Part shown: in pieces, positions 1-7,627 of the stretch
Numbering within the stretch: the stretch's first letter is position 1
Layout of the letters: the number at the start of each line of letters is the position of its first letter
Source of the DNA: Desulfatitalea sp.
GTDB lineage: Bacteria > Desulfobacterota > Desulfobacteria > Desulfobacterales > Desulfosarcinaceae
NCBI GenBank assembly: GCA_013041835.1
Contig: JABDRH010000319.1
Coordinates: 1 to 12,744, forward strand
Reading direction: 5' to 3'
DNA: 12,744 nt
Position numbers and translations under genes: made by a program
The notes under the pieces: model-generated
The model's database searches: none
Told to the model about the DNA's origin: nothing
The model's input: only the letters and a program-made list of their open reading frames with translations

Positions 1-1
1 G

Positions 2-1303
2 AATAAAACCGGTTTAGTATTTTTTCCTGCCTTTGACTGGGCCATTAGTCCGGACCACCCGGAGCGGGAAGAGCGGTTGTTGTACACCCAGGATCAAGTG
101 TTTGAAGAGGGGCTGCTGGATATTGACGGCATCGTCGAATACAAGCCCGATCCGGTCACCGTAAAGGATGTCCAGCGGGTTCACTTCTGCGTGCCGGGCC
201 CTTGGGAGGTGATGACCGAGTCGCATTTTATCAGCGCGGGAGGCGCCAAAACCATCGGCTCAGCGGTGATGGAGGGCAAGGTGGATCGCGGCTTCGCCCT
301 GGTGCGGCCCCCCGGCCATCATGCCAACCGGGTGGTGCATGGCGCCCGTGGCTTCTGCAACGTGAACATCGAAGCCATCATGATCGAGTACTTGCGTCGC
401 GCCTATGGCATTGACCGGGTGGCTGTCGTGGATACCGATTGCCATCATGGCGACGGCAGCCAGGACATTTACTGGCACGACCCGGATACGTTGTTCATCT
501 CTGTTCACCAGGATGGTCGCACCCTTTATCCCGGTTCCGGATTCGTATCCGAAATGGGCGGGCCCAACGCTATCGGCACCACCATCAATATTCCCCTGCC
601 GCCCCAGACCTCCGATGAGGGCTTTCTCTACACCGTGAAAGAGGTCATCCTGCCCATCCTGGATGATTTTAAACCCCAACTGATCGTCAACTCGGCCGGA
701 CAGGACAACCACTACTCCGACCCCATCACCAATATGAATTTTTCCGCAAGGGGTTATGCCGAGCTGACGCGGCTGCTCCAGGCGGACATCGCCGTGCTCG
801 AAGGCGGCTATTCCATTGAAGGCGCGTTGCCCTATGTGAACACCGGCATCATTCTGTCCATGGCCGGTCTGGATTTCGACCATTTGAAGGAGCCGGATTA
901 TAATCCCGAGCATTTTCGCCAGAGCGCCAATACGACCCGCTACATCGAGCAGACCGGATTGCTTGTTCTTAAAAACTGGCGGGAGCGCCATGCCCTGATG
1001 CGCGACAGAAAAATGCGCCGAGAGAACAGTCATCGCTCGCGGCGAATTTTCTACGATACGGACGCCATCTTCGAGGAGCAGTCGGAAACCCTGCAGGTCT
1101 GCGATGACTGCGCCGGTGCGCTGCGTATTGAATCCGCTTCGGACAAAAGGGGGGCCATCCTGGCCGTGCATTTGCCCCGCAAGGCCTGTGAGCGGTGCCG
1201 CGCCAAAGCTTACGAGTGGTATGAAAGCGGTGACACCGACCGTTTCAAGCAAGTCTTTTTACAAGACAGGCCTCAGGACCTTTACCTGGAAAGAAAGGCC
1301 TGA
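2..1303 (+). CDS. Histone deacetylase family protein with C-terminal tetracysteine extension (5' partial)
   Basis: This is a zinc-dependent deacetylase of the arginase/HDAC fold, the superfamily that includes AcuC and acetylpolyamine amidohydrolases. The frame is open to the window edge; bases 2-76 read NKTGLVFFPAFDWAISPDHP and onward, which looks like the family N-terminus, so only a few codons are missing and the TTG at 77 is not the start. Counting from base 2, the visible motifs are PGHHAN with catalytic histidines 106/107, DTDCHHGDG with zinc ligands Asp146 and His148, AGQDNHYSDP with third ligand Asp235, and EGGY with Tyr270. All catalytic residues are present. After about residue 320 there is an arginine-rich linker and a tail with CDDC (367-370) and CERC (396-399), resembling a zinc ribbon or rubredoxin-like knuckle not found in the minimal HDAC fold. 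The substrate could be acetyl-lysine, an acetylated polyamine or another amide. It may share a transcript with epmA, 91 bp downstream. Family call sure, substrate unknown. Confidence 0.9.
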   Translation, partial: NKTGLVFFPAFDWAISPDHPEREERLLYTQDQVFEEGLLDIDGIVEYKPDPVTVKDVQRVHFCVPGPWEVMTESHFISAGGAKTIGSAVMEGKVDRGFALVRPPGHHANRVVHGARGFCNVNIEAIMIEYLRRAYGIDRVAVVDTDCHHGDGSQDIYWHDPDTLFISVHQDGRTLYPGSGFVSEMGGPNAIGTTINIPLPPQTSDEGFLYTVKEVILPILDDFKPQLIVNSAGQDNHYSDPITNMNFSARGYAELTRLLQADIAVLEGGYSIEGALPYVNTGIILSMAGLDFDHLKEPDYNPEHFRQSANTTRYIEQTGLLVLKNWRERHALMRDRKMRRENSHRSRRIFYDTDAIFEEQSETLQVCDDCAGALRIESASDKRGAILAVHLPRKACERCRAKAYEWYESGDTDRFKQVFLQDRPQDLYLERKA

Positions 1304-1323
1304 TTCACTCGCAACCAGCAGCG

Positions 1324-1342
1324 TGCCCGCGGCTTGCGGGCA
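1324..1342 (+). other. GC-rich hairpin between deacetylase and epmA
   Basis: TGCCCGC and GCGGGCA form a perfect 7-bp stem around a GGCTT loop, 20 nt after the deacetylase stop codon. No T-run follows, so it is not a standard intrinsic terminator. It could be an mRNA 3'-end stabiliser or a partial attenuator ahead of epmA. Confidence 0.45.
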
Positions 1343-1394
1343 AGAATGCAAACCCAAACGTTGGCCGATTGCCAAATAACTTCCTTTCATCAAT

Positions 1395-2315
1395 ATGGCG
1401 ACTGCCTGCCCCCATTGCGATAACGATCGATTACAGCAGCGCGCGGCGATTCTGCGCGCCATCCGGGATTTTTTTGTTACGCACGCTTTTCTGGAAGTGG
1501 AGACGCCGGTGCGCATTCCGGCGCCGGCGCCCGAAGTACATATCGATGCTGAACCCAGCGGGGACTGGTTTTTGCAAACCTCTCCCGAGCTGTGCATGAA
1601 GCGGCTGCTGGCCGCCGGATTTCCTAAAATTTACCAGATCTGTAAATGCTTCCGCGCCAGGGAACGCGGCGGGCGCCATCTGCCTGAGATGACCCTGTTG
1701 GAGTGGTACGCCGCCGGCAGTGACTATCGCCGCATGATGGTTCAAACCCAAGCGTTGCTGATCCATGTCGCCGAGCAGGTCGGAAGATATCCCCGGTTGA
1801 GCTACCAGGGCCGCAGCATAAATCTGTCACCGCCATGGCATCGGGTGACGGTGGCTCAGGCCTTTGAAATATATACTGAAACCACCGTCGATCAAGCACT
1901 GGACCAAGGGCGTTTCGATGAGTTGATGGGGCTTCGGATTGAACCGCGATTGGGCTGGGACCGGCCACTCTTTCTTTTCGACTACCCGGCTCGGTGCGGC
2001 GCCTTGGCGCGTTTGAAGTCCGGTGACCCGCAAGTCGTCGAACGGTTCGAGCTTTACATCGGCGGACTGGAGCTGTGCAATGCCTTCAGTGAACTGACCG
2101 ATACCGTCGAACAACACCGGCGTTTCGCACATGATGCCGGCATGCGCCAGCAGATGGGAAAAACGGTCTATCCCTGGCCCGAGACCTTCCTGGATGTCCT
2201 GGACCATATGCCCGAGGCGGCCGGCAATGCGCTCGGGATCGATCGCTTGGTCATGCTGTTGACAGACGCGAAATGTATTGATGCGGTGGTGGCCTTTACG
2301 CCGGAAGGGCTGTGA
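1395..2315 (+). CDS. epmA: EF-P--(R)-beta-lysine ligase / class II lysyl-tRNA synthetase-like protein EpmA
   Basis: This is a stand-alone class II LysRS catalytic core without the anticodon-binding domain, the architecture of EpmA (PoxA/GenX/YjeA). EpmA activates (R)-beta-lysine or lysine with ATP and ligates it to a conserved lysine of elongation factor P, which helps ribosomes pass polyproline stretches. Motif 1 is FLEVETPVR (32-40). QTSPELCMKRLLAAG (61-75) is close to the EpmA signature. Motif 2 is CFRARERGGRHLPEMTLLEWY (85-105) with its ATP-contacting Arg. GGLELCNAFSELTD (223-236) and the motif 3 segment GNALGIDRLVML (277-288) follow. The length of 306 aa is slightly below E. coli EpmA (about 325 aa). 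A TAA at 1377 in the same frame restricts the start, and ATG 1395 is the first start codon after it; no clear Shine-Dalgarno precedes it, so translation may be weak or coupled. EpmB (lysine 2,3-aminomutase) and efp are not in the window. Confidence 0.9.
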   Translation: MATACPHCDNDRLQQRAAILRAIRDFFVTHAFLEVETPVRIPAPAPEVHIDAEPSGDWFLQTSPELCMKRLLAAGFPKIYQICKCFRARERGGRHLPEMTLLEWYAAGSDYRRMMVQTQALLIHVAEQVGRYPRLSYQGRSINLSPPWHRVTVAQAFEIYTETTVDQALDQGRFDELMGLRIEPRLGWDRPLFLFDYPARCGALARLKSGDPQVVERFELYIGGLELCNAFSELTDTVEQHRRFAHDAGMRQQMGKTVYPWPETFLDVLDHMPEAAGNALGIDRLVMLLTDAKCIDAVVAFTPEGL

Positions 2316-2323
2316 CCGATTTC

Positions 2324-4249
2324 TTAGAGCAGAATGGTTCCCGTACGTTCGGTGTGGTAGCCGCCTAACGCGTCCACTCGGTGCTTGAAGCTGCTGCTGT
2401 GGATGACGGCGAGCAGTTCCTGAATATATGGTGTTTCGAAGCAGGTCTGGGGGAAGACCAGGTCGTACTGCTCGGTGACAACGGGAATGAAATCCAGCCC
2501 CAGCGCCGTTGCAGCGGCATGGATGCCCAGACCGACATCGGCCGCGCCGCTGACCACGGCGGCGGCGACGTTCATGTGGGTGAACTCCTCATTGGTGTAA
2601 CCTGCTATCCGGTCTGGAGAAAGGCCCGTTTGCCTCAGGCGGTAATCGAGCAGAATGCGCGTGCCCGAGCCGCCTTGGCGGTTGACCATTACGACATCGT
2701 CGCGTGCCAGATCGTCGATGCCGCGGATGTTTTTTGGGTTGCCGGCGGGTACTATGAGGCCTTGATCGCGCATCACCAGGTGCACCAGGCGAACGCCGAC
2801 ATCGGGCAGGTAGCGCTTAATAAAGGCAAGGTTGTAGGTCCCGCTTTTCTCGTCGAGCAGGTGCGTGCCGGCCACGTGGCACACGCCGCGTTTGACGGCC
2901 ATCAATCCGCCCATGCTGCCCACATGGCTCGACGACAGGTTTAAATGGTCACTCTGAGCACGCAGTTCGTCGGCCAACAGGTCGAGGGTATTGTCATGGC
3001 TGCCCACGGCCATGAGGGTGTCGCCGATGGCTTGCAGAGGGCGTAGCAACTCGGCTTGCACGGGTTTGCCTTCGGCAATACCTTCCACATCTGCTGCAAT
3101 CCTGATAATGCCGTCGGCTTCGGTGATGCTGGTGATCTGCCCCGCGCCGCGGGGCAGGGTGATGGCCACCAGGCGTTCGCCTACCCGGCCGATTTTGATG
3201 CGTACGAATTCCTCCACACCCAGCTTGGAGGCGATTTTACGCGTTGGCAGCACTTCGGCGTGCTCGGGTTGGGGCAGCCGTTGGTTCAACAGCCGGAATA
3301 TGAGCGGCCGCACCAATTGCTCGAAAGCCAGGATGGCGGACACCGGGTAGCCGGGTATGCCGAACACCGGGGTTCGGCCGACCTTGCCCACAATGGACGG
3401 CTTGCCGGGCATGATGGTGATTCCGTGTACCAGGATGTCGCCCATTTGTTCGATGGCCACGCGGGCATAGTCTTCCGAACCCGCGGACGAGCCACCCAGG
3501 ATCAGCACGATATCCGCCCCCTCGTCGATGGCGGATTGGACGGCTGCGGTAATACGCGCCGGATCGTCGTGTAAAGCGTCGAGACGGTGAGGGCAACCAC
3601 CGGCCTGATCGATAAGGTTGCCCAAGACATAGGCGTTGGATTCGATCACCTGGCCGGGCTGCAGGTCCATGGACGACGATCCGCGCCAATCGACCAGTTC
3701 AGAACCGGTGGGCTGGATCGCCACCCTGGGTTTGCAGTAGACGGGTACGTCGAAATGGCCGGCGGCCAGCAGGGCGCCTACGCAATAGGGCGTGATGCGA
3801 TGCCGGCGGGCGAAGAGCATTTGTGTGGCCACGATATCTTCGCCCATTTTGCGCACGTGTTGCCAAGGCAAGGCCGATGCTTCGATCTGCACCTGCTGCG
3901 CATCCAACTGCTGGACATGCTCGATCATGATCACGGCGTCGGTGCCGGGCGGCAAAACATGCCCGGTGTTGACGAAGAAGGCGTCGCTGCCGATTTGCAA
4001 TTGCCTGGGGTGAGAAGGATGGGCGCCGTAGGTCTTTTGCGCCGCAACGGCGATGCCGTCCATGGCTGCAGCATGAAAATGGGGTGACGATAGGCGCGCG
4101 GCTACGGGTTCGGCCAGCACGCGGCCTACAGCCTCCGGTGTGGCCACCCGTTCTGTGGCAAGCCGCCCGGCGCTGAACGTCTCCAGAACAATACGCCGGG
4201 CCTCCGCCAACGTCTTCATCTGTAAATATATATTTCGCTTGTGGGACAC
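2324..4249 (-). CDS. MoeA-PBP fusion: molybdopterin molybdotransferase with C-terminal periplasmic-binding-protein-like domain
   Basis: Residues about 12-405 form a MoeA-type molybdopterin molybdotransferase, which inserts molybdate (or tungstate) into adenylylated molybdopterin. Visible motifs are AAMDGIAV (61-68), PGTDAVIMIEH (101-111), GEDIV (136-140), the MPT-binding-fold run LGGSSAGSEDY (251-261), MPGKPSIVG (280-288) and GIPGYPVSA (297-305). A MoeA domain IV follows to about 405. Residues about 415-630 form a type 2 periplasmic-binding-protein-like domain, with the hinge-like start AVGSHDNTLDLLADEL, HVGSMGGLMAVKRGVCHVAGTHLLD, NRQGGSGTR and SGAADVGLG. This fused architecture is known in anaerobes and archaea; the second domain may sense or deliver the oxyanion. 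There is no signal peptide, so it acts in the cytoplasm. The start is GTG 4249, chosen because GAAAGG lies 8 nt upstream, whereas the ATG 11 codons inside has no Shine-Dalgarno. It begins 17 nt after moeA and so is probably co-transcribed with it. The MoeA call is sure; metal specificity is inference. Confidence 0.93.
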   Translation of the reverse strand: MSHKRNIYLQMKTLAEARRIVLETFSAGRLATERVATPEAVGRVLAEPVAARLSSPHFHAAAMDGIAVAAQKTYGAHPSHPRQLQIGSDAFFVNTGHVLPPGTDAVIMIEHVQQLDAQQVQIEASALPWQHVRKMGEDIVATQMLFARRHRITPYCVGALLAAGHFDVPVYCKPRVAIQPTGSELVDWRGSSSMDLQPGQVIESNAYVLGNLIDQAGGCPHRLDALHDDPARITAAVQSAIDEGADIVLILGGSSAGSEDYARVAIEQMGDILVHGITIMPGKPSIVGKVGRTPVFGIPGYPVSAILAFEQLVRPLIFRLLNQRLPQPEHAEVLPTRKIASKLGVEEFVRIKIGRVGERLVAITLPRGAGQITSITEADGIIRIAADVEGIAEGKPVQAELLRPLQAIGDTLMAVGSHDNTLDLLADELRAQSDHLNLSSSHVGSMGGLMAVKRGVCHVAGTHLLDEKSGTYNLAFIKRYLPDVGVRLVHLVMRDQGLIVPAGNPKNIRGIDDLARDDVVMVNRQGGSGTRILLDYRLRQTGLSPDRIAGYTNEEFTHMNVAAAVVSGAADVGLGIHAAATALGLDFIPVVTEQYDLVFPQTCFETPYIQELLAVIHSSSFKHRVDALGGYHTERTGTILL

Positions 4250-4257
4250 GAAGAATA

Positions 4258-4263
4258 CCTTTC
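4258..4263 (-). promoter_or_regulatory. Shine-Dalgarno of the MoeA-PBP gene
   Basis: GAAAGG on the - strand, 8 nt before GTG 4249 and just past the moeA stop codon (4267-4269). It decides for the GTG start over the internal ATG at codon 12, and its placement against the upstream stop suggests translational coupling. Confidence 0.6.
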
Positions 4264-4266
4264 AAT

Positions 4267-5493
4267 TCATTCAAACAGGATCACATCCACTTCAGCCCCA
4301 CGTTCCAACCCTTCGCAGTTCAGATCGATCGCCAGCAGCCCATCGGCCTGGACCATCGTGCGGATCAAGCCCGAGGCACCCAATATCGGTTCGGCCCACT
4401 GCTCGCCTGCTTTATTCACCAGGCGCACGCGCACGTAATCGGTTCGGCCCTGGGTAGAGGCCAGGTTACGGGCCAGGCGGGCGCGAGTGCGAACGGACCG
4501 CGTTGGCCGCTGTCCAGCCAGTTGAGCCAAAAATGGCTGAACCAAAACAATAAACACGACCATGGCCGATGTCACATGCCCGGGAAGCCCCCAGAAAGGC
4601 TTTTGGCTGCATTGGGCCAGGATAGTGGGTTTGCCGGGGCTGATGGAGACGCCGTGCACCAGGATATGGCTTCGGGCAAGTCTATCGAGCACCTCCATGG
4701 TTAGATCCCGGGTGCCGACTGAACTGCCGCCGGAAACGAGCACCATATCCGTTTCCGAGACGGCGCGGGTGCACGCCGCCAGCAATGGTTCATACCGGTC
4801 CGGGACGATGCCGTAGCACATGGGTATACCGCCGGCCCGGCGAACCAGGGCGGAAAGCGTGTGCGTATTGACATCGCGCACCTGGCCGGGCAGTGGTTCG
4901 TTTTCCACCGGCACCACTTCATCGCCCGTGGAAAGAATGCCCACGCGGGGTTGTTTGTAGGCGTTGATGCGTGAGACACCACAGGCCGCCAGAAGACCAA
5001 TTTCCTGCGCGCGCAGCAGGCAACCGGCTCCTAAAAGCAAGTGGTCTTGAGCCGCATCCTCATCCCGGGTCACCACATGCTGTCCCGGGGCCACGCTCTT
5101 GTAAACTTCGATGGTGGTTGCGTCCAGGACTTCGGCATGCTCCACCATCACCACGCTGTCTGCGCCAGGGGGCAGCATGCCGCCGGTGGCGATGCGCGCG
5201 GCCTGTCCCGGGCCTACGGTAAAATCGGGTCGTTGGCCCATGCCCACTGATCCGACAATCGTCAGATAGGCGGGAGAACCTTCGCCGGCACCAAAGGTGG
5301 CGGTGGCCTGTACGGCATAGCCGTCCATGGTGGCGCGGTCAAAGCCGGGGATGTCTGCCGGCGCTTTGAAATCATCGGCCAGCACGCGACCCGGCGCTTC
5401 CTGCAGCGCCACCGCCTCAACATCGGTGGTGCGAAAGCGTGCCGCAAGTTCGAGCACTGCCTCGATATCCATTACTTCGAAGAATTCTTTCAT
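4267..5493 (-). CDS. moeA: Molybdopterin molybdotransferase MoeA
   Basis: This is a free-standing MoeA of 408 aa, the usual family length (about 400-410). It catalyses metal insertion into adenylylated molybdopterin in the cytoplasm. Motifs in order: DRATMDGYAV (52-61, Asp57), GMLPPGADSVVMVEHAE (105-121), DEDA (144-147), GILSTGDEVV (185-194), SGGSSVGTRDL (254-264), SPGKPT (285-290), GLPGHVTSA (302-310) and domain IV from about 335 to the end. The canonical GLPGNPVS loop is changed to GLPGHVTS. It lies upstream of the MoeA-PBP gene on the same strand. Two different MoeA proteins side by side are often taken to serve molybdenum and tungsten separately; the sequence does not show which does which. 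No clear Shine-Dalgarno precedes ATG 5493. An alternative ATG at codon 8 (5472) is no better supported. Confidence 0.95.
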   Translation of the reverse strand: MKEFFEVMDIEAVLELAARFRTTDVEAVALQEAPGRVLADDFKAPADIPGFDRATMDGYAVQATATFGAGEGSPAYLTIVGSVGMGQRPDFTVGPGQAARIATGGMLPPGADSVVMVEHAEVLDATTIEVYKSVAPGQHVVTRDEDAAQDHLLLGAGCLLRAQEIGLLAACGVSRINAYKQPRVGILSTGDEVVPVENEPLPGQVRDVNTHTLSALVRRAGGIPMCYGIVPDRYEPLLAACTRAVSETDMVLVSGGSSVGTRDLTMEVLDRLARSHILVHGVSISPGKPTILAQCSQKPFWGLPGHVTSAMVVFIVLVQPFLAQLAGQRPTRSVRTRARLARNLASTQGRTDYVRVRLVNKAGEQWAEPILGASGLIRTMVQADGLLAIDLNCEGLERGAEVDVILFE

Positions 5494-5571
5494 CGTATGT
5501 TTTATACCATATGTTGAAAAGCGAATGAATACCCGGGTAAACTCTATTTGAAATCAATTTGCTTGCGGTCC

Positions 5572-5577
5572 ATTATA
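5572..5577 (-). promoter_or_regulatory. Possible -10 box upstream of moeA
   Basis: A perfect TATAAT occurs on the - strand about 80 bp before the moeA start. The nearest -35-like hexamers, TTGGAC (5592-5597) and TTGCAT (5601-5606), give spacers of 14 and 23 bp, both outside the normal range. A promoter here is therefore possible but would need an activator or be weak. Confidence 0.35.
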
Positions 5578-5616
5578 ACGCCAAACTTGATGTCCAATTT
5601 ATGCAACATTGGCGTT
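5577..5616. repeat. Inverted repeat AACGCCAA / TTGGCGTT between the activator gene and moeA
   Basis: Perfect 8-bp arms (5577-5584 and 5609-5616) are separated by 24 bp, with arm centres 32 bp apart, about three helical turns. One arm touches the stop codon of the sigma54 activator and the other abuts the TATAAT box of moeA. No T-run follows on the - strand, so an operator for a DNA-binding protein, or a weak stem-loop, is more likely than an intrinsic terminator. Confidence 0.45.
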
Positions 5617-7466
5617 TAGTCAGGCCTTTTTATGCCTAATTTCTTCATACGGGCTTCCAGGGTTGTCGGTTTCAGTCCTAAAACATTGGCTGCGCCGTTC
5701 TTGCCGCTGACGCGCCACCCCATATTCCTTAAAATCGAAAGGATATGTCGCCTTTCGACTTCTTCCAGGGACTGGTTTCCGGCCTGGACATCCGTGGCCG
5801 CCAGACCTTGAATTTCGAGCCGTTCCCCACTACTGATGATTATGGCGCGTTCGATGACGTTTTTCAACTCCCGGACATTTCCCGGCCAGGCGTGGCGAAC
5901 CATACGTTCCATGGTCCCTTTCGAAATAGAAGTGATCTGTTTTCCCATGCTCTTGGCGAATTGATGGACAAATGCCCAGGTCAATAGGGGAATATCCCCC
6001 GGACGGGCCCTTAGGGGGGGTACGGTGAGGGGGAACACGTTCAGTCGGTAATACAGGTCCTTGCGGAATCGGCCTTCGCGAATCATCTCATCCAGGTCTT
6101 GATTTGTCGCGGCGATGATGCGAACGTCGACCGTTATCGTCTGAGAACTGCCTAACCTTTCAAACTGCCCTTCCTGAAGGGCTCTGAGGAGCTTGGCCTG
6201 CAGTTCGAGGGGCAAATCACCGATTTCATCAAGAAAAATGGTCGACTGATCCGCCTCTTCGAAGCGACCCGCTCGCCGTGACAAGGCGTCGGTATACGCA
6301 CCCCTTTCACGCCCGAACAATTCGCTTTCGATAAGGGTGGGCGGAAGCGCGGCGCAATTGACCTTGACCATGGGACGGTCTTTGCGCTCGCTCATATTGT
6401 GAATGGCATGGGCCAAAAGTTCCTTGCCGGTGCCGGTTTCTCCCGTGATCAGCACACAGGTGTTCTGCCGCGCCACTTTCTCGGCCAGGCTCAACACCGT
6501 CTTAATTGAATGGCTTTCTCCGATAATCTCTTCGTGGCCGTACTCCAGTTCGATTCGTCTTCGCAGATGCGTGTTCTCTTCTTGCAGTTGATCCTTTAGT
6601 TGTTTGATTTCGCTGAAGGCTCGCTTCAATTCTTCATCCTTTCGTATGCGATCGGTGATGTCGCGAGCAAAGGAGAGCAACAAGCGTCCCTCTTCCAGGT
6701 CGATACGGCCGAGCCTCACCTCCACGGGGAACAGCATGCCATCCTTGCGCTGATGTTTGCTTTCAAAAGTGATGTGTTCATAAGGCTCAAGTTTCTCCCA
6801 GTATTTGAGTTGGTGTCTGTTTTTTCTGATTTCGATATCGATGTCGGCAAGGTTCATTTTCAGCAAATCATCGCGACTGAATCCGAGACTCACGCAGGCT
6901 TGCCGATTGACGTCGAGGATCTTGCCCTTGAAATCGTGCAAGAAGAACCCTTCGCTAGCCTGGGTGACTAACTGTCTGAAACGGGCTTCGCTTTCATGCA
7001 AGGCATTCAAGGCGTTTTTCCTGTCGGTAATATCAACCATAAATCCCCAATAGGACTTGCCACCCGATTCGTCATCAACAACCCGCCCACTAATGCTGGC
7101 CCATATCCTTTGACCGTCTGATTTCTTAAACGCTATTTCGGCGTTGTCGACAAAGCCTTTCGCTTCCATCTGCGCCATCAATTTTCGGCGATCGCCGGTG
7201 TCTGCGCAAAGCAAATCAATATTTGACACCGATTGGAGGAAATTGTGGAGTGACGAAAACCCGAAAATACTTGCCAGTTTGTTATTGGCGTAAATGACTT
7301 CACCTTTTTCACTGATTTCGTATACACCGATGATGGCATTGTCGATAAAATCGGCTAATCGATCCAATTTGCAGAATAGTGTTTCATGGCGTGCATGGCT
7401 GTCGTATCGTTGGAAAACCATTTTCCCGTCTTTTCCTGACAAATGTGGATGCTTATTGTTTTTCAT
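5616..7466 (-). CDS. PAS-PAS sigma54-dependent transcriptional activator (bacterial enhancer-binding protein)
   Basis: An NtrC-family activator that would remodel sigma54-RNA polymerase using ATP. Numbering from the longer ATG 7472: PAS 1 about 41-150, PAS 2 about 161-276, a coiled-coil signalling helix about 276-310, AAA+ domain about 314-545 and a Fis-type helix-turn-helix about 571-615 (GAANVLGLKPTTLEARMKKL). Walker A is GETGTGKE (344-351), Walker B is TIFLDEIGD (411-419), and WPGNVRELKN (529-538) is the usual C-terminal AAA+ signature. The sigma54-contact loop reads GAYTDA (391-396) instead of GAFTGA. There is no receiver domain, so input is probably a small ligand, redox state or a bound cofactor sensed by the PAS domains. 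Start: GAGG lies 8 nt from ATG 7466 but only 2 nt from ATG 7472, so 7466 is preferred. It is divergent from the DUF362 gene, its likely target, and could also influence moeA downstream. Confidence 0.95.
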   Translation of the reverse strand: MKNNKHPHLSGKDGKMVFQRYDSHARHETLFCKLDRLADFIDNAIIGVYEISEKGEVIYANNKLASIFGFSSLHNFLQSVSNIDLLCADTGDRRKLMAQMEAKGFVDNAEIAFKKSDGQRIWASISGRVVDDESGGKSYWGFMVDITDRKNALNALHESEARFRQLVTQASEGFFLHDFKGKILDVNRQACVSLGFSRDDLLKMNLADIDIEIRKNRHQLKYWEKLEPYEHITFESKHQRKDGMLFPVEVRLGRIDLEEGRLLLSFARDITDRIRKDEELKRAFSEIKQLKDQLQEENTHLRRRIELEYGHEEIIGESHSIKTVLSLAEKVARQNTCVLITGETGTGKELLAHAIHNMSERKDRPMVKVNCAALPPTLIESELFGRERGAYTDALSRRAGRFEEADQSTIFLDEIGDLPLELQAKLLRALQEGQFERLGSSQTITVDVRIIAATNQDLDEMIREGRFRKDLYYRLNVFPLTVPPLRARPGDIPLLTWAFVHQFAKSMGKQITSISKGTMERMVRHAWPGNVRELKNVIERAIIISSGERLEIQGLAATDVQAGNQSLEEVERRHILSILRNMGWRVSGKNGAANVLGLKPTTLEARMKKLGIKRPD

Positions 7467-7474
7467 GCGCATTG

Positions 7475-7478
7475 CCTC
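7475..7478 (-). promoter_or_regulatory. Shine-Dalgarno deciding the activator start
   Basis: GAGG on the - strand. Its spacing is 8 nt to ATG 7466 and 2 nt to ATG 7472, favouring the shorter protein, which begins MKNNKHPHL. Confidence 0.55.
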
Positions 7479-7493
7479 GATCCAGTTGATTTG

Positions 7494-7530
7494 TTCCCAA
7501 ATAATTGGGAATACCCCATTTCATTGGGAA
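7494..7530. promoter_or_regulatory. Palindromic upstream activator site for the sigma54 activator
   Basis: TTCCCAA-ATAA-TTGGGAA (7494-7511) is a perfect 7-bp-arm palindrome. A second TTGGGAA (7524-7530) follows 19 bp later, with a degenerate left arm, and a further TTGGG sits at 7537-7541. The palindrome centre is about 130 bp upstream of the -24/-12 promoter, a typical enhancer distance for NtrC-type activators, and about 30 bp upstream of the activator's own start codon. It is probably the Fis-domain binding site, driving the DUF362 gene and possibly autoregulating the activator. Confidence 0.65.
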
Positions 7531-7627
7531 AATCAATTGGGCCTGCCGTGTGCTCTCAGGTTCTCATTTATTAATAACATTAAGAAATAATTGCATTAAT
7601 TATTAATTTCCGGTCGAAATCACCATT

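Noticed and set aside
260..1252. Long 330-codon open frame on the - strand inside the deacetylase gene
   Set aside because: It is antisense to a gene with all HDAC catalytic motifs, and its translation has no recognisable domain; a GC-rich codon shadow.
2381..4087. Several + strand open frames (60-190 codons) inside the MoeA-PBP gene
   Set aside because: All are antisense to a continuous, motif-rich MoeA-PBP reading frame and show no domain or ribosome site.
5577..5616. Inverted repeat as an intrinsic terminator for the activator gene
   Set aside because: The loop is 24 nt and no T-run follows on the - strand, so it was listed as an inverted repeat instead.
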